The notes under the pieces were generated by a model. The model was not told the DNA's origin and searched no databases. It saw only the letters and a program-made list of their open reading frames with translations. Source: Amphiura filiformis (Eukaryota; Echinodermata; Ophiuroidea; Amphilepidida; Amphiuridae). From it: DNA of 64,000 bases. The position numbers were made by a program, and so were the translations under genes. Below, piece after piece: positions 1 to 11,736 of this stretch (position 1 is the stretch's first letter; each line of letters opens with the position of its first letter). Location of the stretch: positions 3,501,371-3,565,370 of the forward strand of contig NC_092636.1 of NCBI RefSeq assembly GCF_039555335.1, written 5' to 3'.

Positions 1-109
1 TGAATACTGGCTAGGATTCCACAACACAATGAGAACATGTTATAAGGCGCTTTGGAAGGCACACAATACCCCCAATGGCTTTCCATATTATGTGCACTCA
101 ACAACTATT

Positions 110-300
110 CAGTATCGAAGCCCGGTATCGAAGTTACGTAATGTTACTATGTCAACGGGATCACGCGCTTAAGTAATGAGCCACGATCGAAACAATCAGT
201 ACACAAAAAAGGCATATCAAAATAGCGTGATCGTAATGATCGCCATTCAAACAGTGCTTGGTTCCGATACCATCACAGAGTTACGTAACTACTTCGTGGT
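110..300. mobile_element. Degenerate MITE of the TTCGCCAGCGAAGTG family
   Basis: GAAGTTACGTAATGTTAC... ATGTCAACGGGATCACGC and, inverted, AGCGTGATCG... GAGTTACGTAACTACTTCG resemble the better copies at 21788 and 28924 (ATGTCAACTGGATTACGC, GTTACGTAACTCCC). Confidence 0.4.
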
Positions 301-664
301 CTGATAGTTATATGATCAATGGTCTGATCTACTTGGGTTCGATCCTTTTAATAAAAGAAAAAATAGCTGATCATTTATAATGCATAAATGAATAAAGTAA
401 TGTAGTTACACAATTTGAAACATTGAGGCCGTTCTATTTTTCAAAGGTCATTTAACTGTTAAATGTAGTGGAATATATCACGCATTGATAGGTAGCAGGT
501 GGAGCAAATTTTGTCAGCGGTTTTTGTTGCCGTTTGTTCGCAGTGCCTATTTATCTATAAAAAAAATAAGAAAATTAAAATTAAATTTAAAAAAAATCAC
601 AATATTCATTCGTAAAATGGGGACAAAATCCAAAAACATTTCTTGACCCTTCTTCACATAAAAG

Positions 665-745
665 TGGGAGCAGAAGTCAAGATTCGAACAAGTACCATTC
701 ACCATTCAAGGCGCACCCTCTACCGACTGAGCTAACGGGTCAGAC
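665..745 (-). mobile_element. tRNA-like SINE head or tRNA pseudogene
   Basis: Minus strand: GACCCGTTAGCTCAGTCGGT then AGAGGGTGCGCCTTGAATGG (A box, D arm and anticodon side), later TTGTTCGAATCTTGAC (B box). The 3' acceptor strand does not pair with GACCCGT, so it is not an intact tRNA gene. Confidence 0.6.
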
Positions 746-1105
746 AATAGAAGGGTGTAATTTTCAACTGAAGAATATTAAAAAAATATGAAGAAATTAC
801 AATGTTATAAAAAGATTTACCAAAATGAGTTAGGTATAACGTATGAATCGATTTACAAATTAAGTCAAATGGCACTTTGAGAAAGAATACCTGAAGAAAC
901 CCCAAAACATCTGCTGCTCTAGCAACTAACCTAGTGACCTAAAGTATTGGGTCATGTCACGATATTTTTTCTGAGGCATTATGTCCAGGTTGCTCAATTC
1001 CACATACACGTATCCTTAATGCTGTTGAGATTTTACAAGGATGGCGCTCTCACATTTCTAAGAATCCAAAAGCGCCATTAGGCGAACGTTTACGGTATTA
1101 CTCAC

Positions 1106-1285
1106 CTGTTAAATCACATATAGCATCGGGAATTACCACTGACACCCCATCTGCAGTACACAAGTCAAGGTTCATGTTGATAAGTTCACAAAGTCCTCCG
1201 CGTTCCGGATATGAAGCACATATGATGTTCAAGCACATCTTGTAGAGATGATCTGCTTTATTCTCACCACATGGAAGAATAATAC
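1106..1285 (-). CDS. Exon 6 of vWD/C8 protein (C8 domain)
   Basis: 180-nt exon, acceptor TTTTTACCACAG|GT, donor TTTAACAG|GTGAGT, phase 1 at both ends. It encodes most of a C8 domain: IILPCGENKADHLYKMC, then CASYPERGGLCELINM and a final DAIC. Cysteine spacing (C-x(11)-C-x(4)-C-x(8)-C-x(10)-C-x(11)-C by my count) and the motif Y-x-x-C-x(3)-x-C match C8. In this family C8 is normally followed by a TIL domain. No such exon was found between 1105 and 1, so the gene must continue to the left. Confidence 0.85.
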
Positions 1286-1659
1286 CTGTGGTAAAAATAT
1301 ACATTTATGATATTAACATATTGATCAGTTGATTACTGCTCAAAAGGTTATACTGACTGATTTCATCACGAAGAAATATCTACACATACTGTGTAAACCA
1401 ACACGGTTCCGGACTGAACAATATTTACGCCAAGGGAAAGTTTTGACACAGAAATCTACACCCAAATTCGCCCCCCCCCCTTCACGTCCACTCAAAATGT
1501 TCCCCCAGTAGTTTTATTGTTGCAAAGCTATTCTTTGTTTAAAATGTTTTTGCAAGCGGATCAATATAATATCCGCACAATATTGTCTACTGTATATCCC
1601 CCAAGACCTACTGATTCAGAAACTAACGGCTACCATCTCAGCACCCTTAGCATTTTGAA

Positions 1660-2130
1660 ATATCCAAAATAAACAAAAAGGCAGCGATTACATATAAATA
1701 TCCATATATCATATACCTAAGCCAGTATGGTGATGATTTTAGTGTCTTTGAATGGGTTTTAAGGGTCAAAGATTTCACATTAGTCCTTATCTAAACCACT
1801 GAAGACTTCTGTCACACTGAAATCCAATATGGCCGCCAAATTGGCCAGCACCACATAAATAGCTATATATTAGCTATCTAAGCAGGTATGGTGATGATAT
1901 TAGTGTCTTTAAATAGGTGTTAGGGATAAACAAATTCGTATTTGGCCTTATCCAAACCACTGAAATCTTCATTCACATTGAAATCCAATATGGCCGCTAA
2001 AATGGCCACCAGCAGTATAGAATAATCAGGTGTGGTGATGTTAGTGCCTTTAAATAAGGTTTTAGGTATTGTTAGGTCATATTTGACACACACCGTATTT
2101 GTCCTTATCTAAAACACTGAAGACTTTATT
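1660..2130 (+). repeat. Three tandem units of about 165 bp
   Basis: TATGGTGATGATTTTAGTGT (1726), TATGGTGATGATATTAGTGT (1887) and TGTGGTGATGTTAGTGCC (2031), each followed by CCTTATCTAAACCACTGAAG-like sequence; the first two also have AATCCAATATGGCCGC. Confidence 0.75.
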
Positions 2131-2934
2131 CACATTGGATGAGTTGATACATCTGAGTGCTGAGTGTGCTTAAGAGCTTTAACAATGATATAAACATGTT
2201 GAATGGGATGATGTGGTCACTTGTTCATCAGGTTCTTTATCATCTTCCTCCTGATAACTTGGACAATAGCCGACACTACTGCATTCACAAAACACGGTAC
2301 AAGCCAGTTGGAAAGTTGAAACATATGGAGAATCTGTCAGCCAACCACATCACATCATCCTTAGTATTTCTGAAGGTGCTGGTTGTACATTATCTGGTAA
2401 TGTCACTTGTTTGGTTCATCTTTCAGCCACCCCAACTAACATGTATCCAGATCAGGGGGATGATCAGGGGGAACGAAAACGTTCGCTTCCATATGTTAGC
2501 TCTAGCAAATGAGCTACACATTTAAAGATGCAAAAAGGTTTAAAGATGCAAAAAAACATTGGTTCCGCTAATGTAGCAAACGAAAATCCAAAAGCCATAG
2601 CGCCCTGTACTATTATAATTTATTATTCTTCCGATCGACCCGACTGTGCGGTATTTTAGGCATGGACCTAGTCGATTATACATGCAATTTAACTTTTTCT
2701 ATTCTCTTCTTCTCCCTTTTCCCTTCTCTTTTTCTCCTTTTCTCCCTTCCTTTTCGCTTCTGTCCTTTTCTATAAAGGAAACATTCAGTTCAGCATTGGA
2801 TAATTGAGAATAAACCCAGGTTGAACATGTTGAACCAAGACAAGAGTTTTTCATCGTTTCTTCATTGCATCTTTGTCTGTTCGGAACCTTGGGCTTGTTT
2901 TCGATCATCATTATGTGTACGTCTAATCATGTAA

Positions 2935-3958
2935 CTCAATTATGTAAGTCTATTAAGAAACATCTGCAGAATTAACCCATACATTGATTATGATACTTGC
3001 CATAATAGAGCTGTTATTATATCACGTCTTTATTGTAATGTGTTACTTAATGGTATATCTAAGAAAGATCTAAATCATTGGCAGAAGTTGAACCAAAATC
3101 TGAGCATGTTACCCCTCTATTGAACCAACTTCATAGGCTCCCTATCAGTGAGAGGATTGTATACAAGACGCTTCTCCATTGTGTTTAAATCTGTGAACAT
3201 ATGTGACGTGTCATGTCAAAAGCAGACACTTTTGGGCAGGTTATGAATTTTGAGGTTTTTACAAATCTTAAATATAGAGATATTTTGCTCCACAACGCCG
3301 TTTCCGCAATGAAATCTGAGATTCCTAAGCGAAGATATTGAGTTCGTAAGTTATGGTATTATAAAATTGGAAATTGAGATATCGGCCTTTAAAGATATTA
3401 TTGACAATGTTGAGAGAAGGAATTAACTTGAAAAATGTTACAAAAATACAAGATAACATCACAAATTAATAACATCACAAATTAGCAACAAACCCAAATT
3501 GTGAACAAATCGCCCGCCTTCAGATTTTTGGCTATTTCTCCATTTACGATCCTGCCCAAAAGTGTCTGCTTTTGACATGACACGTCACATATGATTAATG
3601 GGCTCTATCCCCAATACATAACTCACTGTGAGAAGATCATATCAGAGGGCAATGAAGACCGGCTAAGCAGAATGTGCTGATAGTACTTCCTTCTTGACGC
3701 CTCGTTCCAAGAAGGGTCCTGGGGTAGAGTCTTTTCAGAGGCAGCTCCAGGTTTGTGGAACACCTTACCGGTTCATATCAGAAACGCTGCTTCTCTTGAA
3801 TCATTCAAAACTATGCTCAAGACATATCTTTTTCCATAATATTGTTGCCTTTGTTTTCTGTATTTTGATCATGTTTGCTGTTCTTTCTATGATGTTGTTG
3901 TTTCGCTTTGTAGCCATAGGAAAAGGCGAATTATAAATAAAGTAAGTAAGTTTGGGTT
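2935..3958 (+). mobile_element. CR1/L2-like LINE, 3' end of reverse transcriptase and tail
   Basis: Broken frames on the plus strand give the familiar RT C-terminal pattern: AVIISRLYCNVLLNGI, PLL-NQLH-LPISERIVYKT-LH, FKSVN, NGLYPQYI, then R-S-VPSS-R-KKGPG, FSEAAPGLWNTLP-HIRNAASLESFKTMLK. The tail ends GGAAAAGGCGAATTATAAA-TAAAGTAAGTAAG, a microsatellite-like 3' end typical of the CR1/L2 group. Many frameshifts make it an old, dead copy. Interrupted by the MITE at 3202-3589. Confidence 0.75.
3202..3589. mobile_element. MITE with 40-bp inverted repeats inside the LINE
   Basis: Ends TGTGACGTGTCATGTCAAAA and GCAGACACTTTTGGGCAGG are repeated exactly in inverse order at 3551-3589. TA at 3200-3201 and 3590-3591 suggests a Tc1/mariner-type target duplication. 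The LINE reading (FKSVN ... NGLYPQY) resumes right after it. Confidence 0.85.
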
Positions 3959-4052
3959 TTGGAATCTAACACTACACATGTGCCATAATTAAAACATTAC
4001 AAAAATAGTATTGATGTTTATCTTCCTAATCCTCCTAAATATTTCAACATAC

Positions 4053-4200
4053 CATTGGTGAACATTGCACATATAGCTTCAGCTTCCTTGGCAGTTTCTG
4101 GACCGTTGACTTTACATGGTAGACAAGGTTTACAATCATCACATGATTGACATTGAGAATCGACTTTCCAGCTGTGACCAACTTCGTCACAATCAGCGGT
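4053..4200 (-). CDS. Exon 5 of vWD/C8 protein (vWD end to start of C8)
   Basis: 148-nt exon, acceptor CACCATCCAG|ACC, donor ACCAATG|GTATGT, phase 0 in and phase 1 out. The product TADCDEVGHSWKVDSQCQSC contains the conserved (F/V)G-x-SWKV segment that follows the vWD domain. It then gives a cysteine cluster (CDDCKPCLPC) and the first helix of C8 (AKEAEAICAMFTNG). The glycine codon is split across the intron and completed precisely by exon 6, confirming the join. Confidence 0.85.
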
Positions 4201-5174
4201 CTGGATGGTGATTAATAGATGATAATATATCAACAGCAAGCTTAGTAGTGTAATTGATTTCAGTTTACATGCACTACAATCGTGCAAATCATGTTAAAGT
4301 TGTCATACACTCCTCAAAAGAATTAAAGGATCAGATGAATATATCTGCAGCATTTTTGAAAACATAGGATATGCGGATGATAATATTATTGATAATTGTG
4401 CTTGATCTTCCATTACATCACTTGTTGTGACACAAAATTCACTCATTACAAATATCCGCTGTCACCCACATCTCTTGAGGGGGTAAAATGGGGCCTAAAT
4501 GATACTTTTTGAAGGGTACAAATAGTCAAGTTGCATAATCTGCGGCATTCATTACACAAAGTCTTGCAGCCGATGGGGGAACATTTTGGGTCATTTTATG
4601 GAAAATCGCATCCTCCTTTCTTATATGGAAGATCACAAATCAATCAGTCTAGTTGGAATATGAAGGGGTACTATGCACTTTGAAGTGTCCAATTTGACTT
4701 CTCTAGAAGTGCGTAGAAGACAAAAAATGTCTCAAGGGGGCAACAGGGGTAAAATTGTCATCGTTTATACAGCCGGGGTTAAATATAAAAATTGTTCCGA
4801 TTCAATGTGTGGTTCTCATAAGGTCACATAAGGGGCTGTACATGGGAAAAACCTAAAAGTGCTCAAAGGTTCATAAAAAATTGTCTTAAATTGCTCGTCT
4901 TGCAAAATATATTCAAATTAAGGATGGTCTTAACCCTGTAATTATGGAAACTTTAGGGCCTCATAACTGCTAAATTGATGGTCTAAAGTATATAAAAGAA
5001 TAAATATTAAAGGACAAAACTTGATAAATTCATCTGTGAGGTCAAATTCGGGCCAAAATGCTAATTAATAAATTAATTAATGTCATTCGAGGTCAAGGGT
5101 CAGCAGATAGATGTCAACCGAGGTCAAAGGTTATATGGGGTCAACGGGATATGCTTAGCTCGGTCCACCAGTTT

Positions 5175-5395
5175 GCGGTGCAATAGAGGCCGTCAGCGTG
5201 ACGTCATATGCTGCCATCTTGTGGGTACACGCTGTAAGGGTCATTCGATCTCCATGCGTGAGCAGCAAAATCATCGCGTTGAGGGGCGATAACAGCTGCG
5301 TGGCAAGCTGCGCCCTGCGCGTAGTGTCCGACGCATGAACACACAGATCATTTGTACCCACAAGATGGCGAAAGGCTGACGGCCTCTATTACCGC
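5175..5395. mobile_element. MITE, about 220 bp, touching vWD exon 4
   Basis: Left GCGGTGCAATAGAGGCCGTC and later GCCATCTTGTGGGTAC; right GTACCCACAAGATGGC and GACGGCCTCTATTACCGC. The right end overlaps the possible donor of vWD exon 4 (5392-5393). Confidence 0.75.
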
Positions 5396-5416
5396 TTTTG
5401 TTTTATTAAACAGTAC

Positions 5417-5599
5417 TATTGAAATACTTGCCCATTTATCACCTCTTGTAGTGAAATCGTCGTACTTTTTATCGTTGAAGTTTCCGCAAGTCCCATGTAT
5501 TTTTCCACGTATGTCTGCCTGTTTGTCTGGGTGTGTTTGAATCAGAAGTCTATATGGATCACTCCAATATATTGTAAAACCCATAGAATCTACCACAAC
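5417..5599 (-). CDS. Exon 4 of vWD/C8 protein (vWD core)
   Basis: Acceptor TTCTGTTAAG|GTTGTG at 5600-5601, phase 0. It encodes VVVDSMGFTIYWSDPYRL and then GKIHGTCGNFNDKKYDDF, the vWD signature G-x-x-CGNFN-x(4)-DDF. The 3' end is not certain. Exon 5 needs phase 0, which allows a donor after ATA (GTACTG, exon to 5417) or after GCG (GTAATA, exon to 5393, adding eight residues). The better-looking CAA|GTATTT just upstream is in the wrong phase. The 5393 donor lies inside the end of a MITE (5175-5395). Which donor is used needs cDNA. Confidence 0.8.
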
Positions 5600-5760
5600 C
5601 TTAACAGAAAAGAAAACAATGTTCCAAACTCGTTAGCTTGTTTGTTTGATTCCAACACTGAAACCTCTATTACAGATATTTGACGATGTGGTTTTTTTTG
5701 TATCAACACGTCTACCGACACATAAACATGATAAAGAGGGTAGTCAACGAGTAAACTTAC

Positions 5761-5904
5761 CACGGCATTACAGTATCTAAAGAGTTTTACAATGTGTTGA
5801 ATGGTTTTAGAAAAGACAAACGTTCTGATGCTTTCCGTCATGACTCTCCCGTTGATTGTTACGGACGCGTCATTTTTGAAGAAATCGCCGTCAATTTTTA
5901 TATT
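5761..5904 (-). CDS. Exon 3 of vWD/C8 protein (middle of vWD domain)
   Basis: 144-nt exon, phase 0 at both ends. Acceptor ATACTTTCAG|AAT, donor GCCGTG|GTAAGT. It encodes NIKIDGDFFKNDASVTINGR, which aligns with the vWD strand that usually reads ...V.VNGQ.V.LP, then a less conserved part ending LFRYCNAV. The frame passes without a stop from exon 2 and into exon 4, which is the main support, as this exon alone is weakly conserved. Confidence 0.8.
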
Positions 5905-6041
5905 CTGAAAGTATGTATTTAATGTAAGAAAAACTTATATAGTCATAGAGCATTCAAATATTATAATATTATATCCAAGAAAGATATGTTATTGGTAACA
6001 GTCCTTGTTATACAGCGTTTTGTCCTTTTAGTAAATACGTT

Positions 6042-6042
<1 letters not shown>

Positions 6043-6120
<78 letters not shown>
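6043..6120. repeat. (AAT)n microsatellite
   Basis: About 25 ATA/AAT triplets in pure form. It makes a spurious leucine-run frame on the minus strand. Confidence 0.95.
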
Positions 6121-6394
6121 TAACCAACACGCTTAAGAATACAATCTGAAGGAGAGCAGACACAAGGGGAAAAGACTGAAACTTAAACGTGTTGATATTA
6201 CAAAGCATACAAGAAATATATAGTAAATTACAAGTACAGAAACATAACAATATATGCAAGCAATAGAACATGATATATGAATGTTAAAAAACAAATATAT
6301 CAGAGCAACAATATTAGATAAAACATTTCAAAACATGCAGCAAGAATTAATAAGAGAGTATGGATGACCGGCATCCACGCCCTCGGCAATAAAA

Positions 6395-6665
6395 GAACAT
6401 TTGAACAAAATATTAAATATCAATATAAGCATACATTTCAACAAAATATTGCATAACATCAAAGCATACGTTTCAACAAAATAATGCATAACATTAAAGC
6501 ATACATTTGAGCAAAACATTACATATCATTATAAGCATAATTTCAACAAAATAATGATATAATTAAAGCATACATTTGAACAAAAAACACATATCATTAT
6601 AAGCATACATTTCAACAAAGTAATACATATCATTAAAAGCATACATTTCAGCAAAATAATCGAAC
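6395..6665. repeat. Minisatellite, about 36-bp unit
   Basis: AGCATACATTTCAACAAAAT and ATTGCATAACATCAA alternate about seven times with small changes (ATTTGAACAAAA, ATCATTATAAGCAT). Confidence 0.75.
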
Positions 6666-7384
6666 CACAAAATGATCAATCTGAAGGTCAAAAATTATGA
6701 AAGCATAACGTAGACTATGAAAGCAGATCGAGATCAAACAAATCAAACATAAATACATAGATATTGATTATCACGCCAGTATATAATGAGCAATACTTGA
6801 TGCAAACAAAAGTATAATATTATGCTAAACAACACAATCTATGTCTTAAATACAACAAATAATATGATAAAGCAAAATGAAAACGGAAAGTTTTATATGG
6901 AACCCTGGAGGAGCAGAGGTCACCAGTACATGCATCCTCAGCCTACAATCCCGCGCGAAATGCTTGGAACAGTTTGTTTATTTTACGCATCCCCGCTCCC
7001 CTTATTCAATGTTGAATGCTGAAAAATAGTAAGAAGCGGTTGCGCTCAATGTCTGCTCCAACATTGTTTCCAGGGGGAGGGGAGGGGGAGTAAGCAAGTA
7101 CATAACGTGAGCTATGAAACGCATCATGTATTTTCAGCCTTATGTTCAATTCACAGGAATTTGATCTATAAAACATCATCTGTCCCAACGATTTTCGCAC
7201 AAGATTGTAGATCCTCAGCATCTGGCTCTTGAAACAAACAGGGAACCTGAGCACAAGAAAATAATCAAAACACACGCGGAAAAACAAAATAAAACAACCC
7301 TGGTGGAGCAGAGCTTACAAGCACATGCATCCACAACCAAGATCTTCAGCATCTAGTTTTGAATGAAAAACAAGCAGACCAGAG

Positions 7385-7600
7385 GTCAAAAGGGGTAATA
7401 TTCCCAAGTTTGTCCAATTTGAATGAAAATTACTATGCATGTATGTGATGTTGACATAATTCAAAACATGATGGTCATTTCAAGGTCATCAGAGGTTAAC
7501 TAGTTTTATTAGATGTTGACAAGTATGTCTATAGTAATTTCAAGGTCGTCAGAAGTCATGTAAAGGTCACGGCTAGACTTCGTGGCCTTATAAGGCTGCA
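7385..7600 (+). mobile_element. Possible Helentron-like 3' fragment
   Basis: Ends GTCACGGCTAGACTTCGTGG-CCTTATAAGGCTGC, resembling the hairpin end of the 14-18 kb family. The body has TTTCAAGGTCATCAGAGG-type repeats and CCAATTTGAATGAAAATTACTATG, which recurs inverted at 8640 and 8740. Confidence 0.35.
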
Positions 7601-8510
7601 ATTTTTTTTTTTCAACATTTACATAATATAGTAACTGTTGTGCACGTTACTTGATCACATGTTCCTAACTTGGTGTTTTACTGATTCTTTCCATGTCCCT
7701 TTCCATAAGTAGCTAATTAATATTGTTCGAATGTGCACACATGTTTATTTACGTTTCTTTAATTTGCGAATCATTAACTCGTGTTATTTGTTGTATAGAC
7801 AACATGTAGCCTGCTAATATATTAGTTGAGATCGCACGCCACCAGATGTGTTACAGATGATTATTCCTGTATGTTAATTGTGCGCGAAGGAAATAGCATG
7901 AGCAGTGTTTTTTGCGACTGCTCCCTAAATAAACAAGCATATTTTTCAAAATATTACATCTATCTACATCTACATCTAAAGAAATACTGGACAGGACCAA
8001 TTGGTATCGACGTTACTTACTCATAAAGCTTACATTGTTTTCTGTTATTGTATGAAACAAGAAGTTGTTATAATGATCCGTTTTTGAGTTATAAGCAAAA
8101 ACAAAAAAAAGATACAATACTTACGATTTCCATCAGACAATCAAAGAAATTAATGTTGGCACACTCTGTAAATCGCTGCCTCTCTCCCCCAATTCAATGT
8201 TGATGAAAGCAATTTTGACATTGGGCTCTCCAGTCTCCCCAACATTGGTTGAGGGAGAATGGAAGAGGGAAGTGGAAAGTGGAAGGTTTGTGTGGTACTT
8301 CTCATCAAACATAGTTATACTAATTTCACTGAACTCTAAGAGCAGCAATGAAGAGTTCCAACATATTGTCAAAGTGTGCCGACTATTTTTTTCTTTGATT
8401 GTAGGTCAATTCATGAGTTGGCCATATAAAAACTAAACGTGCTTGAAACTCGTGTAGGTATATTGTTACAATAATTACTAGAATAGAATCAACTGAAGCA
8501 GTGAATTAGA

Positions 8511-8800
8511 TATGCTGCGGTCTTGTAAGACCACGAAGACCAGCCTTGCCCTTGAAATGACCTCTGATGACCTTGAAATGACTTTGGACAAAATTGTATT
8601 GTTGTGAAAAATGTAGGCACACGTAAATTAGTTTAACATAGTAATTTTCATTCAAATTGAATAGACTTTGGACCTTTGGGTGACCTTGAAATGACATCCA
8701 TCATAGTTTGAATCATATGAGGGTCACATATACTAATTTCCATTCAAATTGGATAAACTTCAGAATTTTATCCCTTTTGAACAACTTGAACTGGATGATA
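8511..8800 (-). mobile_element. Possible Helentron-like 3' fragment, opposite orientation
   Basis: In minus orientation it ends CTGGTCTTCGTGGTCTTACA followed by AGACCGCAGCATATCTAAT, again a hairpin close to a CTAAT-type terminus. It contains CTTGAAATGACC repeats and the same TTTGAATGAAAATTA segment as 7385-7600. Confidence 0.35.
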
Positions 8801-9780
8801 GAATTGAAACCCGCAATCAAATACCACAATGACAATTTTCCTGACCAGGTTAAATATATAGGCTAGTCATCAATTCAGCTAAAAGTGAAATAGGTACCTG
8901 CAAATATCCATACTCGATCGCATCAACAAGGACCTCATCAAAACTATTAATGTTCAGCAGTGGAAAAGACTCCAGGTGTCGAAAATATAATAGACAGCCA
9001 CAAAAAGAAACTTCTATGACACTTAATACTATAAGAGATATGACCATCGGTCATATGGCCTGAAAGCGACTGCTTAGGGTTAGGGTTAATTTGGACTTAA
9101 TTGGGCCTTGTGAGCAGAATACATACGCATCAGGTATCTATATGAAGATTGTATGAAGAAAACTTAGTGTAAAACTTTTGTCCAGTTTTGGCAGCTCTAC
9201 TTATTATGGGTGATTCCCAATCCATCGCACTTGGAACTGCTCTCAAAATACAGCTATTTTTTGATAAAATGACGTATTATTATGGTCATTTTGTACGGGT
9301 GAAACACAATGTACCATATGTCAATAAATCGTGTTAAAACAGTGTTTCTAACACGAATAAACTTAAAGTAGCCAAAATGAATTAAGGCATTTTAGTGATC
9401 TATTGGTGTATTATGCTATTCTAGTGCATTTCAATGGAAATAGCCTATTCTTGGCATATATACCATGACAATGCATAGTAAGTCTTTGAAAGAGTCGTGT
9501 ACACGACCCCCCCCCCCTTCGAGCCTAGGGTATGTGCTATTGGATGCTTCAAATCCATGAATAATAAAGAATTATTAATTAAGAATTATTAATCATGCAA
9601 AGAAAACTTTTCTCTTCAATGACAACTCTCCAAGCCACCCCACCAATTCGATGTTACTATGGGATCATATACTGCGCCAGAAAAGTGTCCTTACACTTGG
9701 AAGAAAAATCCTAATTTCAAAACTAAAACATATATTGAGTAAATTTATTTGTGTAATAGATGATCTCATCCGGTACATTA

Positions 9781-10253
9781 GGCTATTCCAGAAATTAACG
9801 GCACCTACCCTAAAGAAGACATGGGATTCCCAATAAGTTTTCCCATGTCTTCTTTAGGGTAAAAGCCGTCCTCAGCAATTGCGAGCACCAACATGCGAGG
9901 GGTATACACCCCCCCACACACACACACCCCCCCCACACCCCCACACACACATTTGAACATGCGAGTCCGTGATCATTATTTTTAGAATCCAATTAAATAT
10001 TCATAGCTGATTGATCATTGATTATCGACTATCGATTAACACCGTCTCAAACGCTGCTTACCAGCGTGCTAAGGTAAGACTGTGATGAAATCCGAATGCA
10101 TGATACTCTATGTACTACTGCTGGCTGTGATCTTTCCTTTGTTTTTTTCTTATTTCATTTGTCTTATGATTTACGAGGTCAGATCTTTAAAAAAGATTAA
10201 GATTTTCCCATGTCTTCTTTAGGGGGTGAGCCAAAAATATCTGGATGCGCCCA
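9781..10253. repeat. 475-bp repeat, copy 1
   Basis: GGCTATTCCAGAAATTAACG to ATCTGGATGCGCCCAT. Contains CCCTAAAGAAGACATGGG and its inverse CCCATGTCTTCTTTAGGG 34 bp later. The latter occurs a second time at 10207-10224, so the 365-bp core is bounded by direct CCCATGTCTTCTTTAGGG repeats. Confidence 0.8.
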
Positions 10254-10439
10254 TATAAGGCAGGGTCACGTGACACAAAAGTTCGGACGCTCTGAGAGGC
10301 TGCATATCAATCTTCTGTCACAGTTCCATAACAGGGATTAAAGAGTGAAGTGAAAGCAGCAGGCGGAGTTAGGTGTATGAGGCTATTATTGTCTAAGTTT
10401 CCAATATTCCAATATAGTTTGTTTATTTCTTTATCATGT

Positions 10440-10502
10440 AGGCCTAGGATTAGGATTAGGATTAGGGTTATGAGTAGCATTAGGGTTAGGGTTTGGGTTA
10501 GG
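10440..10502. repeat. Interstitial telomere-like repeat
   Basis: GGATTAGGATTAGGATTAGG then TTATGAGTAGC and ATTAGGGTTAGGGTTTGGG: degenerate TTAGGG copies. Confidence 0.7.
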
Positions 10503-11027
10503 GGAAATCATTTACATGGAGTATCAGCTTAGAATTTGTTTTCGTTTTTAAGCATATATAAAGATCTTAAAAAACGATTTTGAAGAACATTTATTTTCGA
10601 GTCCAAATTTTTTTTTCTTGAGAAAAAGGCAGTTTTGTGATTTTTCTTCCATAGATGACAATGTTAAAACTATTTTTGCTGTTATCCGTTTCTAAAAATG
10701 GAAACTCGGATGGCTTTCAAAATACAGTACCACGTGCCCACGGATATTATGATTGATATAAAAAAGTTTGAAATTTACCATCAAAATCCGTAATAGTTTT
10801 CATTTTATACCAAGAGAGATTTTCCAATTCAGAACAAAATATTTGAGCCTCATTTTACGAAAAATGTCATTTTTAAGCTGTTGAAATTCAAAACGGAAAC
10901 AAATTTCGTTCCTTCAGGTTGCAAGAGATACGATGTGCATAGAAATGATCAAAGAGTGTGCTTTTCTAGCACTTTGGAGAAAATCATTTTTCAAATTAAT
11001 GCAGATATCCCGTTTTGGCGGTTGTGT

Positions 11028-11605
11028 AGGCCTATACATTTTCAAACATTGAATATGGATAAACTAATGATTGATTATCAATAATCGATACTTGATTTTC
11101 GATAATTGATAATCAATAATCAATTATCGATTATCAAATCCCCTCATCCAAACCCCCCCATACCCAGGAGATCATCCTTAGCGATTCCTACTTTTGTCGG
11201 TTGCGCATGGCCTATACATTTTCAACATTGAATATGGATAAATTAATGATTGATTATCGATAAATGATAATTGATTATCGATCATTGATAATCAATAATC
11301 AATTATCGATTATCAATTCCCCTCCCACCCCCCCCCCCATACCCAGAAGGAGATCATCCTTAGCGATTCCTACTTTTGTCGGTTGAGGAGGCCTATACAT
11401 TTTTCAACAATGAATATGGATAAACTAATGATTGATTATGGACAATTAATCATCGATAATCGATAATCGATAATCAATAATCAATTATCGACTATCGATT
11501 CCGCCTCAACCCCCCCACACTACCCAGAAGGAAATCATCCTTAGCGATTCCTTGATCATCATTTGCGTGTTTGGGTTTAACTGAACGTTTATAACTGATT
11601 GATTA
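11028..11605. repeat. Three 183-bp tandem units with ATCGAT palindromes
   Basis: GGCCTATACATTTTCAA begins near 11030, 11210 and 11390. Each unit has ATTGATTATCGATAAT-type palindromes (TATCGATTATCAATT), a C-rich tract, and GAGATCATCCTTAGCGATTC. Two more ATTGATTATCG blocks are at 10005 and 11970. Confidence 0.75.
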
Positions 11606-11736
11606 TCGGTTATCGACTATCTGTAATTATATCTCCTCCCCCACCGCACCAACTCAAGCACTACTTAACAATGGCATATACTAGCGAGGTGGGAAAAGCT
11701 TCTGATTATGAAGTTGGGGGGGGCGGGCAGACCGTG

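Noticed and set aside
2157..2525. 122-codon plus-strand frame starting MLSVLKSFNND
   Set aside because: No family features, no splice context and it runs into repeat-like sequence. Possibly a transposon remnant, but I cannot name it.
5080..5361. Several 60-70-codon frames on both strands
   Set aside because: They lie in a MITE with inverted ends and no protein features.
6041..6271. Leucine-run frame
   Set aside because: Translation of an (AAT)n microsatellite.
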